From contig JAIGNY010000690.1 of the NCBI GenBank assembly GCA_020152595.1, positions 688,501-752,500 on the forward strand: DNA of 64,000 nucleotides, in the 5' to 3' direction. Made by a program: the position numbers and the translations under genes. The DNA comes from Chiridota heheva. Lineage: Eukaryota; Echinodermata; Holothuroidea; Apodida; Chiridotidae. Below are positions 46,200 to 57,019 of the stretch, in pieces; within the stretch, counting starts at the first letter, position 1, and every line of letters starts with the position of its first letter. The notes under the pieces were generated by a model. That model had not been told where the DNA came from and made no database searches. It was given only the letters and a program-made list of their open reading frames with translations.

Positions 46200-46498
46200 T
46201 AGTTGTTATGTGAAAATATCTTTCCTAACAAACTGTTGGTTCAGGCACATTAAAATTGGTGGTTATGTGAAAACATCTTTCCTAACAAACTAAACTGTTG
46301 GTTCAGGCACATTAAAGTTGGTGGTTATGTGAAAACATCTTTCCTAACAAACTAAACTGTTGGTTCAGGCACATTAAAGTTGGTGGTCATGTGAAAACAT
46401 CTTTCCTAACAAACTGTTGGTTCAGGCACATTAAAGTTGGTGGTTATGTGAAAACATCTTTCCTAACAAACTGTTGGTTCAGGCACATTAAAGTTGGA
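46200..46498. repeat. 57/62-base tandem repeat, five units
   Basis: Each unit contains GTGAAAACATCTTTCCTAAC and GGTTCAGGCACATTAAAG. Two of the five carry a 5-base AACTA duplication, giving 62 rather than 57 bases. Confidence 0.93.
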
Positions 46499-46649
46499 AC
46501 AATGTTTTTGGCAGATAGATCTTTTCCTTCAGACTATACAATGTATGAAAATGGAGATTTTTTCAACAACAGACATCACAAATTAAAACAATGTCTTCAG
46601 TGAATATTCATCAAATTCAGAAGCTGTGGATTGGGTGTGGTGGTTGGTT

Positions 46650-48945
46650 AGAAGGATGCAGTGATAAGAGCTTGTTGGAAAAAGAGACAGTGAATGAGAG
46701 ACTGCAGGGGGAGGGAGGGGTAGATGATCATGGGTTGGTTGGTGGTGGGGTGGTAAGTTTTTCATAGGAGAGAGAAAATGGGTGAATAAAATGTCAGGGG
46801 AGGATAAGTCGGGGGAGATTAGATGATGATGAGCTGGCTGATAGGGCAGTAGTTTAACATAGGAGAGATAAGATGGATGAGTACAACGTTAGGGGAGGGA
46901 GAGTGGGGGTTAGACGATGATGGGTTTGGTGGTGGGGTGGTAGTTTTACATAGAGAGAAGATGGGTAATACAATGTCAAGGGAGGGTGAGTGGGGAGGGA
47001 TTAGATGATGATGGGCTGGGTGGTGGGGTGGTAGTTTTACATAGAGAAAAGATGGGTAATACAATGTCAAGGGAGGGTGAGAGGGGAGGGGTTAGATGAT
47101 GATGGGTTGGGTAGTGGGGTGGTAGTTTTACATAGAAAGAAGATGGGTATTACAATGTCAAGGGAGGGTGAGTGGGGAGAGGGGGTGTTAGATGATGATG
47201 ATGATGGGTTGGGTGGTGGGGTGGTAGTTTCACATAGAGAGAAGATGGGTATTACAATGTCAAGGGAGGGTGAGTGGGGAGGGATTAGATGATGATGGGC
47301 TGGGTGGTGGGGTGGTAGTTTTACATAGAGAAAAGATGGGTAATACAATGTCAAGGGAGGGTGAGGGGGGGTTAGATGATGATGGGTTGGGTAGTGGGGT
47401 GGAAGTTTTACATAGAAAGAAGATGGGTATTACAATGTCAAGGGAGGGTGAGTGGGGGAGGGATTAGATGATGATGATGATGGGTTGGGTGGTGGGGTGG
47501 TAGTTTTACATAGAGAGAAGATGGGTATTACAATGTCAAGGGAGGGTGAGTGGGGAGGTGTTAGATGATGATGATGATGGGTTGGGTGGTGGGGTGGTAG
47601 TTTCACATAGAGAGAAGATGGGTATTACAATGTCAAGGGAGGGTGAGTGGGGGTGGTGTTGATGATGATGATGGGTTGGGTGGTGGGGTGGTAGTTTCAC
47701 ATGGAGAGAAGATGGGTATTACAATGTCAAGGGAGGGTGAGTGGGGAGGTGTTAGATGATGATGATGGGTTGGGTGGTGGGGTGCTAGTTTTACATAGAG
47801 AGAAGATGGGTAATACAATGTCAAGGGAGGGTGAGTAGGGGAGGGATTAGATGATGATAAGTTGGGTGGTGGGGAGGTAGTTTTACATAGAGAGAAGATG
47901 GGTAATATAATGTCAAGGGAGGGTGAGTGGGGAGGGATTAGATGATGATGGGTTGGGTGGTGGGGTGCTAGTTTTACATAGAGAGAAGATGGGTAATACA
48001 ATGTCAAGGGAGGGTGAGTGGGGGAGGGATTAGATGATGATAAGTTGGGTGGTGGGGAGGTAGTTTTACATAGAGAGAAGATGGGTAATATAATGTTAAG
48101 GGAGGGTGAGTGGGGGTGGGGTGTGTTAGATGATGATGGGTTGGGTGGTGGGGTGGTAGTTTTACATAAAAAGAAGATGGGTATTACAATGTCAAGGAGG
48201 GTGAGGGGGAGAGGGGGTGTTAGATGATGATGATGATGGGTTGGGTGGTGGGGTGGTAGTTTCACATGGAGAGAAGATGGGTATTACAATGTCAAGGGAG
48301 GGGGTGGGGAGGTGTTAGATGATGATGATGGGTTGGGTGGTGGGGGTAGTTTTTAGAGAGAAGATGGGTAATACAATGTCAAGGGATGATAGGGGGGTTA
48401 GATGATGGTTGGGTGGTGGGGAGGTAGTTTTACATAGAGAGAAGATGGGTAATATAATGTCAAGGGAGGGTGAGTGGGGAGGGATTAAATGATGATGGGT
48501 TGGGTGGTGGGGTGCTAGTTTTACATAGAGAGAAGATGGGTAATACAATGTCAAGGGAGGGTGAGTGGGGAGGGATTAGATGATGATAAGTTGGGTGGTG
48601 GGGAGGTAGTTTTACATAGAGAAAAGATGGGTAATATAATGTTAAGGGAGGGTGAGTGGGGGGTGGGGTGTTAGATGATGATGATGGGTTGGGTGGTGGG
48701 GTGGTAGTTTTACATAGAGAGAAGATGGGTTATACAATGTCAAGGGAGGATGAGAGGGAGAGGGGTTAGATGATGATGGGTTGGGTAGTGGGGTGGTAGT
48801 TTTACATAGAGAGAAGATTGGTAATACAATGTCAAGGGAGGGTGAGTGGGGGAGGGGCTAGATGATGATTGGTTGGGTAGTGGGGTGGTAGTTTTACATA
48901 TGATAGAGAAGATGGGTGAGTACAATGTCAGGGGAAAGTGAGTGT
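46650..48945. repeat. ~93-base G-rich minisatellite, about 24 units
   Basis: Units of 91-97 bases contain TTAGATGATGATGGGTTGGG, TGGTGGGGTGGTAGTTTTAC and a GAAGATGGGTAATACAATGT block. Variation lies mainly in the number of GAT triplets and the length of G runs. The plus strand is highly G-rich. Blocks with linked variants (GATAAGTTGGG with GGGGAGGTAG) recur several units apart (near 47855, 48035 and 48590), implying block duplication. Confidence 0.95.
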
Positions 48946-50004
48946 GAAGAAAAAGTCAGATGGGAAAAGTCAATGGATGAATGAGATGTTGGAGGGATCT
49001 TACAGTATATGTGAAGAAAATGGATAACAAATGGGAATGTGAGTATAGTCAATGGAAGAGGGTGTCATTTTGAATTGTTCTTGTTTTCTTAAACAGCCAT
49101 TAAAAACAACAATGTATGAAAACATTGAAGAAAAAAATACAAACTTTCGGTCCTTATTATTAATTAGCATAATAACAGATGTCCTGTATTGTTCTGTGCA
49201 CATGGTAGTTATTTCCTACATCTGTAATTTTTTTAAGGGTATACAGCTACTGTACAGACAAAAACATTTAAAAAAATGATAGTTTTCCAATATAAAATTG
49301 GGTGATTTTACTTTGTGAATTTACTGTCCTCAACTGCTGCAGTATGTAAACTCTGAGATTGAGTCTTAACATATACATCTGTCAGAGGCTTATTAAATAT
49401 TAATAACCTCTTAATTCGCAAAATGTCAAGAAAATATATTATAATTTTATTATTATTCAAATGTCTGCCATTTTTTACTTCTAACCATTAGCATATACTG
49501 CGCATGTAAATCTGCAAATTACCTTATCTTTAATTTAGCATTGAAACACGATCAACTGTTGATGGCATGCTTTGTGAAGCAAGGCTCCGTAACTCACTGT
49601 TGACAGTATCCAATTAATAGCACATAAAAATGCCAAGCAAGTGCAGTGTCAACAGCGGAAGACTTTTTGAGTGTTTTGTGAATAGGGTGCATTTTTAAGA
49701 GTTTGATTTAACTGATATGAAGGGTGTGTGAATTGACCTTGCCTCATGAAGTTACTATTGTCTTGGGTGATGTGGTATATTCATGTTAGGCGATAATGGA
49801 CAATAGAATAAAAAAAACAAGTATTACAAATTCTGATTTTGTGAAGGATCTTTTATGATCAAATTCAAGTTGTACTGTATACTCAATGGTCGTCTTGGAT
49901 TAATAACAACAACAAATTCATTCTAATCAGTGCAGGTTTTATATGACCATTTAACAGCCTTTTCAATTACTATGTAAATTTGTGATATATTACTGCTTTA
50001 CAGA
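48946..50004. other. No gene seen
   Basis: This is about 1 kb of A+T-rich sequence with short open frames on both strands but no recognised domain or repeat. Confidence 0.5.
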
Positions 50005-50352
50005 AATTTTAGCTTGCAGCACGCTTGCGACAAACAAACAATTTTTGGCTTGCAGCATGCTTGTGCAAGCTAACATGAAATATTTGTTAGCTTGGGCAAG
50101 CTTGCAAAAAGTTTTGCTAGCTTACACAAGCTAATTTGTTTCAAATGCTAGCTTGCAGCATGCTTGCGCAAGCTTGCAGCAGCTTGTGCAAGCTAAAAAT
50201 TGTTAGCTTGTCACAAGCGTGCTGCAAGTGTGCTGCAAGCGTGCTGCAAGTGTGCTGCAAGCGTGCTGCAAGTGTGCTGCAAGTGTGCTGCAAGCATGTC
50301 GCAAGAGTGCTGCAAGTGTGCTGCAAGCGTGCTGTAAGCGTGCTGCAAGCTA
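50005..50352. repeat. AGCTTGCAGCATGCTTG palindromic cluster grading into an 11-base array
   Basis: From 50010 to 50215 the motif TAGCTTGCAGCATGCTTG and shorter AGCTTGCNCAAGCT palindromes recur. From 50215 to 50350 an 11-base unit (TGTGCTGCAAG or CGTGCTGCAAG) repeats about 12 times. The 11-base unit is a sub-segment of the larger palindromic motif. Confidence 0.88.
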
Positions 50353-50534
50353 ATATTTCTGTAAGGGTGGGGACCATGGTATTTTCTGATGTAATTCTTT
50401 TTTCACAGTAATTGTCTTATATTTGTTGAAGGGATGCAGTTATAACAAAAGTTTTAGTCTTTACTACACCCCAATAAAATCTACCTGTGGTTGTGATATT
50501 GTGGGGACTGACCTTCTAGTCCACCGGTTTGGAT

Positions 50535-50622
50535 GACGTGGTATGGTGTGGAGTAACCTGCTGTCACCCTGGGGGTCCTGTGTGGTGTGGCCCAGTAACC
50601 TGGGTCACCCTGGGGGTCCTGT
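50535..50622. repeat. ~41-base tandem duplication
   Basis: TCACCCTGGGGGTCCTGT preceded by GTAACCTG occurs twice, about 41 bases apart. Confidence 0.85.
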
Positions 50623-50929
50623 AGATAAAAACATCAGAGGATCCCTTGAATACAAGTGTATAAACAGCAAAGACCTTAGAACCAATCAAAACATTCCACA
50701 ACACACAAAACTGAACTGAACCTGGAACACAAAGGGAATGTATAACAATAGCTACACACAACCTGAGACAATGCAAATGAGGGAAGTACCAAACCGCTAC
50801 AATATAGCCCTATTATTTATCATTTTCAATAATTTAGATTTTTTTATAATTATAAAACTTACATAATTTTCAAGAAATTTAATTTGATACACAAATTTTG
50901 ATGTACACAGATTAGTATGACACACATTT

Positions 50930-51345
50930 TAAGCATGACACTCATTTTGAGTGCGACATTTATTTAATATGAAACACACAAATGTACTCTATACACATCT
51001 TTTTAAATACCTTAGTCAAATATGTGAAAATGAACCGAGGGCTAGTGTGAGACACATAGTATTATCCACGTGTACTGCGGAACACTTATTTTAGTGTGCC
51101 ATAGACATTTGAGTGTCATACACAAATTTGAGTGGTCATACACACATTTTAGTGATCATACACCCATTTTAGTGGTCATACACACATTTTAGTGGTCGTA
51201 CACACATTTTAGTTATAATACACACATTTAAGTAATCGTACAAACATTTTAGTGATCATACACCCATTTTAGTGTGATACCCACATTTTTTTTGTGATAT
51301 GCACACTTTATTGTGATATACACACATTTTATTGTGATATTTATT
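50930..51345. repeat. Degenerate ~20-base repeat ending at an F element
   Basis: Variants of CACACATTTTAGTGGTCATA recur about 15 times, most regular at 51115-51260. The array stops about 14 bases before F copy 7. Confidence 0.85.
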
Positions 51346-51358
51346 ATTTTGTTGACAC

Positions 51359-51943
51359 TTAAATAATTAGTTCAGCGGTCAAGCAAGTCCTATCTTTTAT
51401 GAAAGAGTACTTCAAAAGAAACCAAATGATAAAGAAAGCATCAAAAAATCTTATTCCGTTAAGGAGATATCTAAGTTTAAAGTTTGGTATTATTTGTGTT
51501 GAAATGACTGAAATCAGACTAGTTGTGATGTCATAGCCTCAGATTCTTCAAAGTTTTTAATGTGTTCTATCATATTTTGTCCTGCGATTTTGTGGCTTAA
51601 AGACCATGGGATATGTTGAAAAAGTAGTAAAACTGAATCTAGGAAGGTATTCATAATATACCACCTGAAGAAAGTTTGAGGGAAAATAATTTAAATAGTG
51701 AAAATATTAAATAAACTTTATTTTGAATACATTAATAATTGTTAAGAATGTGAGGATAAAGATGCCAGCTTTCCATAGTATACTTATGACACCAGTCATT
51801 TCTACACAGATAAAACAGAGCTTTAAACTTAAATATCTCCTTAACACACTAAGATTTTGTAATGCTTTTTTTACCATTTTGTTTCTTTTGAAGTCCTTTT
51901 TCATATAAGATGGACATGTTTAACCACTAAACTTAGCCTTTAA
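51359..51943. mobile_element. Family F foldback element, copy 7
   Basis: It begins TTAAATAATTAGTTCAGCGG and ends AACTTAGCCTTTAA, 585 bases. The arms are inverted copies, with intact GATGTCATAGCCTCAGATTC in the left arm. It preserves the uninterrupted sites that H-b and the P composite occupy in other copies. Confidence 0.85.
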
Positions 51944-52703
51944 TTTTAATGTGATACACTAGTGTAATTCCTTTTGTTGTTTATCAATTTTCATCATTGA
52001 TTATAAGGATAAATGATACTGTCTATCAAATATTTACACTTGAAAGTCTCATCTTGGAAGAACATTTTAATTTTCAACTGTACCAATAACCCTTTCTGCC
52101 TAGGGAAGTGCCCATGTTACTTTCTTGTTACTATTTCTATGCACAATTTTCCTTGTTTGCCAGGCTAAGACATGCTTCCTGTGAAAACTTAATTTACTCA
52201 TTTATTAAGTGAGAGCCAGTGACAGTGAACTAATAGAAAAGGAATTGCTTGTAGCATCACCTTGTTCCAAGCTTAAGAGATTTCATTGGGATATGTGGGC
52301 AAAAACTGTCAGAGTGGGCGGAAGACACACACATGTGCATCTCCTTGCAACCATCTTCATTTAATTCAAGATTCCTATTAAACCATTTATTTGCAGCATT
52401 TTGTCTCAATGCATAGGCATTTTTTTTGCAGGGGATATATTTATTTGCTCTATTTTGGGCATTTATTGCTGTGTACTTTCTCTTGTTTTGTCATTCATGA
52501 GTTTGAAGAAAATAGCAATTACTTTATCTTTGTAGAGTTTGAAGGGCAGAGATATTTATGGTGAAAACATGTTGTAGGTGTTATTCCAACTTATATGTAA
52601 ATGATAGAAATGTCAAGTTGTCAATGCTTTAAATATGAAAAGAAATTGAGTGAAAACTTCTTCATGTTGGTGCAAATTGTACTGTATATATATTGTACAA
52701 GAT
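51944..52703. other. No gene seen
   Basis: The stretch is A+T-rich sequence without recognised elements. Confidence 0.5.
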
Positions 52704-53255
52704 CAGACCTCTAGTTTGATTTTAATAGGGGCAGAGTGCTAGACTCGTTGAGGGGCCTGTCTTTTCGGTGCAGAGTCCAGGAACCCCCTTTAAGGCTCAA
52801 GCCCCTGGTGAAGCTCTATTATTTTAGCTATAATCATACCTCAAAATGGAACTATTTTGACTGATAAGGACCAGTCATTAGCCAAGCAGGCAATTGCTTA
52901 CTATGCTATCATTCTGTGTTCTGTATCCATGTAAGGTATTTATTTATGAGGTTGATTTAGATTGTTAAGTTAAAATAATGATAATATTAGTAATGATAAT
53001 AATAATGAAAATAATATTAATATTGATAATAATATAATAATAATAAAAAATAATATTGATAATACTAATATGAATAAAATTACAAATATTAATAACAATA
53101 ATTTAATAATAATAATAATAATTTTAATAATAATAATAATAATTTAAAAAAAACATTTTTCTGATAAGGGGCAGAGCGGACCACAAGGGGTTGGGGAGTA
53201 GGCGTGGCAGACCCATGGAGGGGCAGCCCTGTGAAACAGCAAAGCTAGGGGCCTG
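52704..53255. mobile_element. R1 TIR element, copy 2
   Basis: It begins CAGACCTCTAG and ends CTAGGGGCCTG; CAAGAT lies directly outside both ends (52698-52703 and 53256-53261), a probable 6-base target duplication. It matches 25187-25613, but a long ATA/AAT microsatellite field (about 52975-53155) replaces the short poly-A stretch of the other copy. Confidence 0.8.
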
Positions 53256-53402
53256 CAAGATGTTCTTGCACACAGTGGTTCATAGGTTCCAGTAAATGTA
53301 CAGTATTACCATATAATTTAAACCTGCATTTCTTAGTTTCTGTGTCTATTAAAGGTCATGAGTTCTAGGTAAATTGCGAAGCACCGTAACCCAGCACCAA
53401 GG

Positions 53403-53770
53403 CTATAGACCTTTTCCAATCTGAATCAGCAATTTCCGGAAAACTAATTTAGATATTGTCACATGGCCGAGATTCACGTGTCCATATTGGACCAATCGTG
53501 TACTGGAAGAACCTTTTTGACCAATCGGACACTGGGGGAATCTTGACCGTCTGCACAATTTGCGCACGGTATACGACCAAGCGTATGAAAAAATGTTTTT
53601 AAGTGCACTATCATACGTGCGTTATACGCACATATTGCTGCTTAACAATTTTTACTTCAAAACTGCACCTGATTGGTTGGGCAACAAAGGAAAAATTCCC
53701 CCAGCATTTAATTGGTCGAAGTACTGAAGGAATCACTTTCGGCTAAACTCAGCTTGAAAAGGTCTATAGC
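53403..53770. mobile_element. Family M MITE-like element, copy 2
   Basis: It runs from CTATAGACCTTTTCCAATCTG to AGCTTGAAAAGGTCTATAG and matches 24206-24585 throughout, including CACCTGATTGGTTGGGCAAC. The two copies differ at perhaps one base in eight. A poly-G run (53799-53812) follows it. Confidence 0.82.
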
Positions 53771-54058
53771 TGTGCCTAGTAAATAGAGAAGGGGGTGGTG
53801 GGGGGGGGGGGGGACAAGCCAAAAAGGTCTGACTCACTCAGCCTAAAATTGCACACACTGTTTTAACTATTTTTAACCCTTAAATTATAAGAGGTTTGGA
53901 TGTGGTTGAGGTTTTAGAAAACTTTTGTGATTTTTTACATAAGTTTTCATTGTGATGACTTTTTCCTTCTTCAAGTGGAAAGAACGCATGAGCATTTTCG
54001 CTCCCTAACTAAAATGTGAATTAATTCTGAATATCTTATTAGTTGTTTTATGGTTTCC

Positions 54059-54488
54059 TCCATGCATCACAAATGTCTATGCATTACAAGTGTCTATGCA
54101 TCACAAGTGTCTATGCATCACAAGTGTCTATGCATCACAAGTGTTTATGCATCACAAGTGTCTATGCATCACAAGTGTCTATGCATCACAAGTGTCTATG
54201 CATCACAAGTGTCTATGCATCACAAGTGTTTATGCATCACAAGTGTTTATGCATCACAAGTGTCTATGCATCACAAATGTCTATGCATCACAAATGTCTA
54301 TGCATCACAAGTGTCTATGCATCATAAGTGTCTATGCATCACAAGTATTTATGCATCACAAGTGTCTATGCATCACAAGTGTTTATGCATCACACGTGTC
54401 TATGCATCACAGGTGTTTATGCATCACAAGTGTCTATGCATCACAAGTGTCTATGCATCACAAGTGTCTATGCATCACAAGTGTCTAG
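54059..54488. repeat. 17-base minisatellite, about 25 units
   Basis: The unit is TCTATGCATCACAAGTG with rare changes (TTTATG, CAAATG, ATAAG). Because 17 is not a multiple of three, all three plus frames cycle through the same peptide and stay open. The array ends about 220 bases before a candidate terminal exon. Confidence 0.95.
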
Positions 54489-54707
54489 CTCCTTTCATTC
54501 TAGGTAAATGCACAGAAACTTACCTGTATGCTTTTGGTCATAAAGGTGATCACAGAAACTTACTTGTATGATAAAGGTGATATTCGGTTGCTAGGGGTTT
54601 CATCAAAATGATTTAAAGTGTCATAATTTCCAGAAGATTCTAATGTTGAATTTTAATCGTCACAACTGTGACAGTGTTTTGACATGTTTTTTTCTTTCTT
54701 GTTTCAG

Positions 54708-54851
54708 GGACTTCACAGTTTAGAAGACATTAAAGCACAAGGAGGACGAATGGGTGGTAGTGTTCTTAGACAAAGGAAAGCACAGCACACAAGACATATA
54801 TCCTTTTACATTGACCGCATCATTTTTTCCATGATACCAAAACTACCCTGA
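54708..54851 (+). CDS. Possible 3'-terminal coding exon, unidentified gene
   Basis: A strong pyrimidine tract and acceptor (TTTCTTTCTTGTTTCAG) precede the segment. Only phase 0 is open, giving 47 residues that begin GLHSLEDIKAQGGRMGG and end before a TGA at 54849. The first ~30 residues are charged and soluble-looking, the end hydrophobic. An AATAAA signal follows at 54878-54883, only 27 bases past the stop. I do not recognise the family. It lies upstream of, and on the same strand as, the THAP exon, so if real it would end one gene shortly before the next begins. Confidence 0.4.
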   Translation, partial: GLHSLEDIKAQGGRMGGSVLRQRKAQHTRHISFYIDRIIFSMIPKLP

Positions 54852-54877
54852 CCAACATAAACGTCTTTTTCACATGT

Positions 54878-54883
54878 AATAAA
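54878..54883 (+). terminator. AATAAA poly(A) signal candidate
   Basis: A canonical hexamer just downstream of the stop of the candidate exon at 54708-54851. The hexamer is common by chance in A+T-rich DNA. Confidence 0.35.
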
Positions 54884-54944
54884 GCAAAAACTAATGCTGA
54901 AAACCCAAGCAGTTTTCACATTTTAATAATCAAAACCTAGATAT

Positions 54945-55050
54945 TGTGATATGGTGATATTGCGATATGGTGGTATTGCGATATGGTGATATGTCACAAT
55001 GGTTGTTTTTGCTCCATGATTATCAATATATGATTTACCCATATCGTGAC
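54945..55050. repeat. GATAT-rich repeat patch
   Basis: GATATGGTGATATTGCGATA-type units recur about five times, followed by CATATCGTGACAGCCCTA. This echoes the ATCGATAT patch at 4638-4728. Confidence 0.6.
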
Positions 55051-55072
55051 AGCCCTATAAGGATGTTTCAGC

Positions 55073-55115
55073 TGACGTCATGAGGTCACTTGACTTTGTT
55101 TACATTGCCATTTTG
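55073..55115 (+). promoter_or_regulatory. CRE and YY1-like sites upstream of the THAP exon
   Basis: TGACGTCA at 55073-55080 is a perfect palindromic CREB/ATF site. GCCATTTTG at 55107-55115 fits a YY1 site, often found close to animal transcription starts. They lie 140 and 106 bases before the THAP ATG, the expected place for a core promoter and short 5' leader. Function is inferred from position and motif only. Confidence 0.5.
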
Positions 55116-55212
55116 TTGGGTGAGAACACTGTCGTCTGCTGTACACTGAATTAGATTTTGGGCCTACAAAGGTTTGCATGTTGTTATATAAAATTTTCTT
55201 TGTAAGATAATT

Positions 55213-55389
55213 ATGCCGGAATCTTGCTGTGCTGTTGGTTGCACTAATAAACGTGTGCCGGGGAATAAAAGACGTTTTCTCGATTCCCATCTGATCCTGA
55301 TCGACGATCAAAGTGGGTTTCTGCTGTAGGATGCTACCACTTTCAACCTACAGTTCACTCTAGGATTTGCAGCGAGCACTTTATATCAG
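55213..55389 (+). pseudogene. THAP zinc-finger domain, first coding exon, frameshifted
   Basis: The start ATG opens MPESCCAVGCTNKR, with C5 and C10 placed as in the THAP C-x4-C half-site (human THAP1 has the same spacing). Near 55276-55283 the homology moves to another frame, which then reads RFPSDPDRRSKWVSAVG and later HFQPTVHSRICSEHFISG. This supplies the invariant FP, W, F-x-P and the closing C-x2-H. The exon ends TCAG|GTATGT at 55389, a good donor at the usual position after the C2CH module. THAP domains bind DNA and occur in animal transcription regulators and P-element-type transposases. The shift falls beside a TTTT run (55275-55278), so one missing base, either a real mutation or an assembly error, would explain it. 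No downstream exons were identified with confidence. Confidence 0.75.
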
Positions 55390-55591
55390 GTATGTAGGCT
55401 TTGTCTCCATATAACGAACAATCAGATGGCTTTCACCTAAAAGTTAATCTTCGTATTCCCAGTGAATAAACAAAACGTAAGGAAAATATAAAGTAAAATC
55501 GAATTAAAAAAAAAAAAAAACTGCAATCAGTAAAATTTGATGCATTATGTTTGACGCTTCCCCTGCAAAATGGCTTCCAGATGAGTTTGAT

Positions 55592-55632
55592 TCACGTGAT
55601 GAGTTAGAGTCACGTGATAAGTAGTCACGTGA
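55592..55632. promoter_or_regulatory. Three TCACGTGA E-box palindromes
   Basis: TCACGTGA occurs at 55592-55599, 55610-55617 and 55625-55632. This octamer is the preferred site of MITF/TFE-type and USF-type bHLH-zip factors. It lies 200 bases inside the predicted first intron of the THAP gene. Spacings of 18 and 15 bases, with a shared AT following each, may also mean a small decayed tandem repeat. Confidence 0.45.
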
Positions 55633-55639
55633 TGAAATC

Positions 55640-57015
55640 CCTCTATTCATAACATCTCCCTCCTAAATTTTTATCTGAGATTAGGAAGACAGAGAGGGAA
55701 GTAGGTGAGGGGAACAAGAGTTTTAAAAAAACTCGTAATCATCAACGGTATTAAAATTTGGTAGTGCAGGTATGGTCTCTATCATGACTCAAATTCAATT
55801 TGATTCATATATTATGCCAACACTACAGCATATGAAGTACTTTTATAACTTTTCTGGAACTGTATGGCAATCTGTTGCAAATGAATGTCATTTAGGAGTC
55901 CCTTCAATCTTCATGTAAAGAAACCTAGAGGCCAAGCAAGTGGTCCTCTACATTTTAGCTACTTGACCTTAAGTAATTAAAGAATTCGGGTCAAGGTCAG
56001 GATGATTTTCAGAGCCGTATTTTCCAAAATCTAAACAGTTAAATTTCTTGAAGCAACACATATCCCATGTGGTACCGAAGCCTAAAACGAATTTCACAAC
56101 TTGTCTTAAAATTGACCCACACACTAAGTCTATGGGAGAGCATAGGGGCATTATGGGTGATATCAAGTAATTGCAGCTTGCATAGCTTTTCTTTCTCCTA
56201 CTTCTTGGTGATATTTCATCCCTACTTTTAGGAGATCTGGACTGTTCAGGTAAGCTAATATTTTGCTTTCATTTTCTTGATGTAATTTTTTTCTACGGTA
56301 CGTTTGAAATCTTTTACATAACGGATATAAGGAAAAAACACTCCTTAAGGGTGGTAATTTATTTTCTGTTCAAAGTGTTGTGGTTTTTCCCCCATTTTCA
56401 TGGTTTTTACTCCAACAGCATAGCATTTTACACATGAAGTTAGGAATGTCATAAGGGTGCAAAATGCACACAATGAAAATAATTTGAAAACCATAGTATG
56501 TTTGTGATGAGGGCACTAGGGTGAAACCAGAGAAAGACTCACTGCAATCTTACACCTGTGCATTATTATACTTAGATGTAGGTTTGCGATATAAAGTTGA
56601 ATTTGATTATTGTAAGGATTAATATTGAGCTCTCATTCTGGGAATACGTTTGTTTTGCGCATTTTACGTGCAAAGAACTACAGGAACTCTATGTGTGTGT
56701 GAGCAGGTCAGAGGAAGTGCTATTTATCTCATCTGTCATAGTTTTTGTTAGTGTTTTGTCTGTACATGGTCCAGTTCTTTAGTCTGCTTGAGACAGCTTG
56801 GACTCAAATCACATGTCTACCCAGATATGAAATAGTAGCTTTTATGGATAGCAGGCATTGATTGAACATTTCTCCGTAGATGTCAAAGAAAACAACAATG
56901 ATGTTGGTGAATGTGACGTGGTAATACCCTCTGCAGACAAATTGGTCTCCATGGACCATGATTGATAGTTGATTGGCTGTCAATCGTAGCAAAACTATCA
57001 TTTTAATAAACTAGA
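55640..57015. other. No gene recognised; possible 18-base micro-exon at 56232
   Basis: An 18-base segment at 56232-56249 sits between a good acceptor (CCCTACTTTTAG) and donor (CAG|GTAAGC). It preserves the phase of the THAP exon, extending it by DLDCS-type residues. This is suggestive but unsupported. Other sequence shows nothing. Confidence 0.3.
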
Positions 57016-57019
57016 TTCA

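Noticed and set aside
54050-54571. 173-codon frame over the 17-base array
   Set aside because: All three frames cycle through the same repeated peptide; a repeat artefact.
56232-56249. 18-base micro-exon continuing the THAP frame
   Set aside because: Phase fits, but the residues do not resemble the usual sequence after a THAP domain, and such splice-flanked fragments arise by chance.
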